Of a stretch of 18,599 bases of DNA, positions 17,742 through 18,599 are shown piece by piece. Position 1 is the first letter of the stretch; the number at the start of each line of letters is the position of its first letter. The position numbers were made by a program, and so were the translations under genes. Below the pieces are notes generated by a model, which was given only the letters and a program-made list of their open reading frames with translations, did not search any database and was not told where the DNA came from. Origin of the DNA: Cudoniella acicularis (taxonomy: Eukaryota; Ascomycota; Leotiomycetes; Helotiales; Helotiaceae); NCBI GenBank assembly GCA_013054445.1, contig JAAMPI010001155.1, positions 1-18,599 of the forward strand, read 5' to 3'.

Positions 17742-18181
17742 ATGTCACTATCCTCGACCCAAGTAACCCACGGTTCAGTCAAGAGGTAGGTGTATGAGGA
17801 CCTTGCAATTTATCATCTTAATGAATGCATTAGAGATTTTAAATTTGTTATTACAGTTCATCGCTCTCGAAGCCGTCTAAGCAGACCGCCAACTCCCAAT
17901 GCACCAACACGACGGTCACCAATGATCCTGCTTCTTCGACATTTCACCAGACCTACTCATTTCCCTCCTCCTCTACCGGCAATAAAGACCACTCGGTCTG
18001 GCGTATTGCAGCATACGCCATCGACATTGCCAATCCTAATCCCGAATATCGATACAACACATCCGAAGAAAGCATTCGTGCTCATACCACGAACATGAGG
18101 TCTTACCTTGATGAAATCGATAAGCACATCGTGCAATCACAAACACGGTGCGGGCAGATAGTGGTTAACAAACCTAACTAA
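17742..18181 (+). CDS. 122-residue protein of unknown function, two exons
   Basis: Exon 1 is 17742-17785 (44 nt) and exon 2 is 17857-18181. The 71-nt intron has donor GTAGGT and acceptor TTACAG. The joined frame starts MSLSSTQVTHGSVKS and stays open to TAA 18179-18181. Residues about 1-50 are Ser/Thr/Gln-rich and probably disordered. Residues about 60-115 look folded, with a hydrophobic helix (SVWRIAAYAIDIANP) and a charged one (MRSYLDEIDKHIVQSQ). No signal peptide, membrane segment or known domain is seen. The same region has another open frame (17790-18098) of Pro/Arg-rich, low-complexity composition, which I take to be a shadow because it lacks the helix-like pattern. The gene is divergent from the Clr5-ankyrin gene. 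An additional upstream exon is possible, since this frame is open back to about 17613 without another ATG. Confidence 0.5.
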
Positions 18182-18599
18182 AGACCAGAAGAGCGGAGAA
18201 GGAAGGCAACTGTAAGCAACCCCTTCCTTCTACTATAGTGAGAATGCGCACTAAGTAGAAAGCTAGCCAAATCCACTTGAGCACGCAGCCAACTCGCCCC
18301 TTAAATACCGAGTCACCAATTATTTGCATCAAATATTAGAAGAGTTTTGATTCCCACTTGCCTTTCGTGCAACATTTAACCCAAATTAGCACGTGGGATA
18401 CTCAAGTAAAGGTGTCACCCCCCTGCCTATCGCTTAATCTCTGTCCCCCTCCCTTCCTCCCCCGCAGTTTGTGCATTAGTGTCAACTAGTTGGGAATTAG
18501 CAATATTTAAGGTCAAGAATCATATTATAATATAAACTTTTTTTTCTTTATTATAATAATGTATTATGATATAACTATAATATTTATTAATACTAACCC
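18182..18599. other. 3' flank passing into an AT-rich island
   Basis: No gene is seen. A CACGTG site occurs near 18391, then a C-rich and CT-rich stretch (18416-18470). From about 18480 to the end the sequence is AT-rich and stop-laden like the other RIP-like islands. Confidence 0.45.

Noticed and set aside
17361..17797. Three overlapping plus-strand frames of 84-100 codons
   Set aside because: They use different phases, lack conserved features, and the better model is the spliced gene starting at ATG 17742. Part of this stretch contains the likely TATA box.
17790..18098. 102-codon plus-strand frame, Pro/Arg-rich
   Set aside because: It starts inside the predicted intron and is a low-complexity shadow of exon 2 in another phase.
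1..18599. tRNA, rRNA or CRISPR features
   Set aside because: I saw no tRNA T-loop context with matching arms, no rRNA-like segments and no regularly spaced repeats. The repeats present are of transposon type.

Overview
This window looks like nuclear DNA of a filamentous ascomycete (Pezizomycotina). Genes have short introns of about 50-80 bases with GTRNGT-like donors, CTAAC/CTGAC branch sites and AG acceptors. A Clr5-domain ankyrin protein, a type of gene amplified in these fungi, is present. Gene-bearing DNA of balanced composition alternates with AT-rich, stop-laden islands of the kind left by repeat-induced point mutation (RIP) of transposons. The class cannot be fixed from sequence alone.

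Left part (1-3535). A C2H2 zinc-finger gene on the minus strand (1019 to 183) keeps one reading frame but has three in-frame stops, each one C-to-T change away from a sense codon. It is followed by a relic of a charged coding sequence, an AT-rich island holding a probable 169-bp solo LTR (1921-2089), and a small minus-strand gene of unknown function whose frame continues past a TAG.

Middle-left (3536-9267). A minus-strand gene (5700 to 4358, one intron) encodes a membrane-anchored or secreted protein. Its frame breaks at a five-base homopolymer. Next come an AT-rich transposon graveyard (about 6240-7240), a cluster of short direct and inverted repeats (7240-7600), three CACGTGAT sites including a 16-bp palindrome, and an open frame of uncertain status (8347-8673).

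Middle-right (9268-12846). A divergent pair: a 149-residue protein with a membrane segment and a coiled coil (minus, two exons), and a 733-residue protein (plus, four exons) with a long disordered centre and an ordered C-terminal block. The third intron of the larger gene has a tandem CAG-TAG acceptor, where the wrong choice adds an immediate stop.

Right part (12847-18599). An AT-rich stretch with one ambiguous base (13161) and a pair of hairpin-bearing direct repeats precedes a large minus-strand gene (17133 to 13880). I reassembled this gene as four exons: an N-terminal Clr5 domain followed by about fourteen ankyrin repeats, roughly 1030 residues, split by a one-base frameshift in a seven-base homopolymer. 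Divergent from it is a two-exon gene for a 122-residue protein of unknown function. The window ends in another AT-rich stretch.

No shared pathway can be shown for these genes. What they share is context: lineage-specific genes, several damaged, lying between RIP-like transposon remains. Two of the breaks are homopolymer indels and may be assembly errors. The nonsense changes in the zinc-finger gene look like real mutation.
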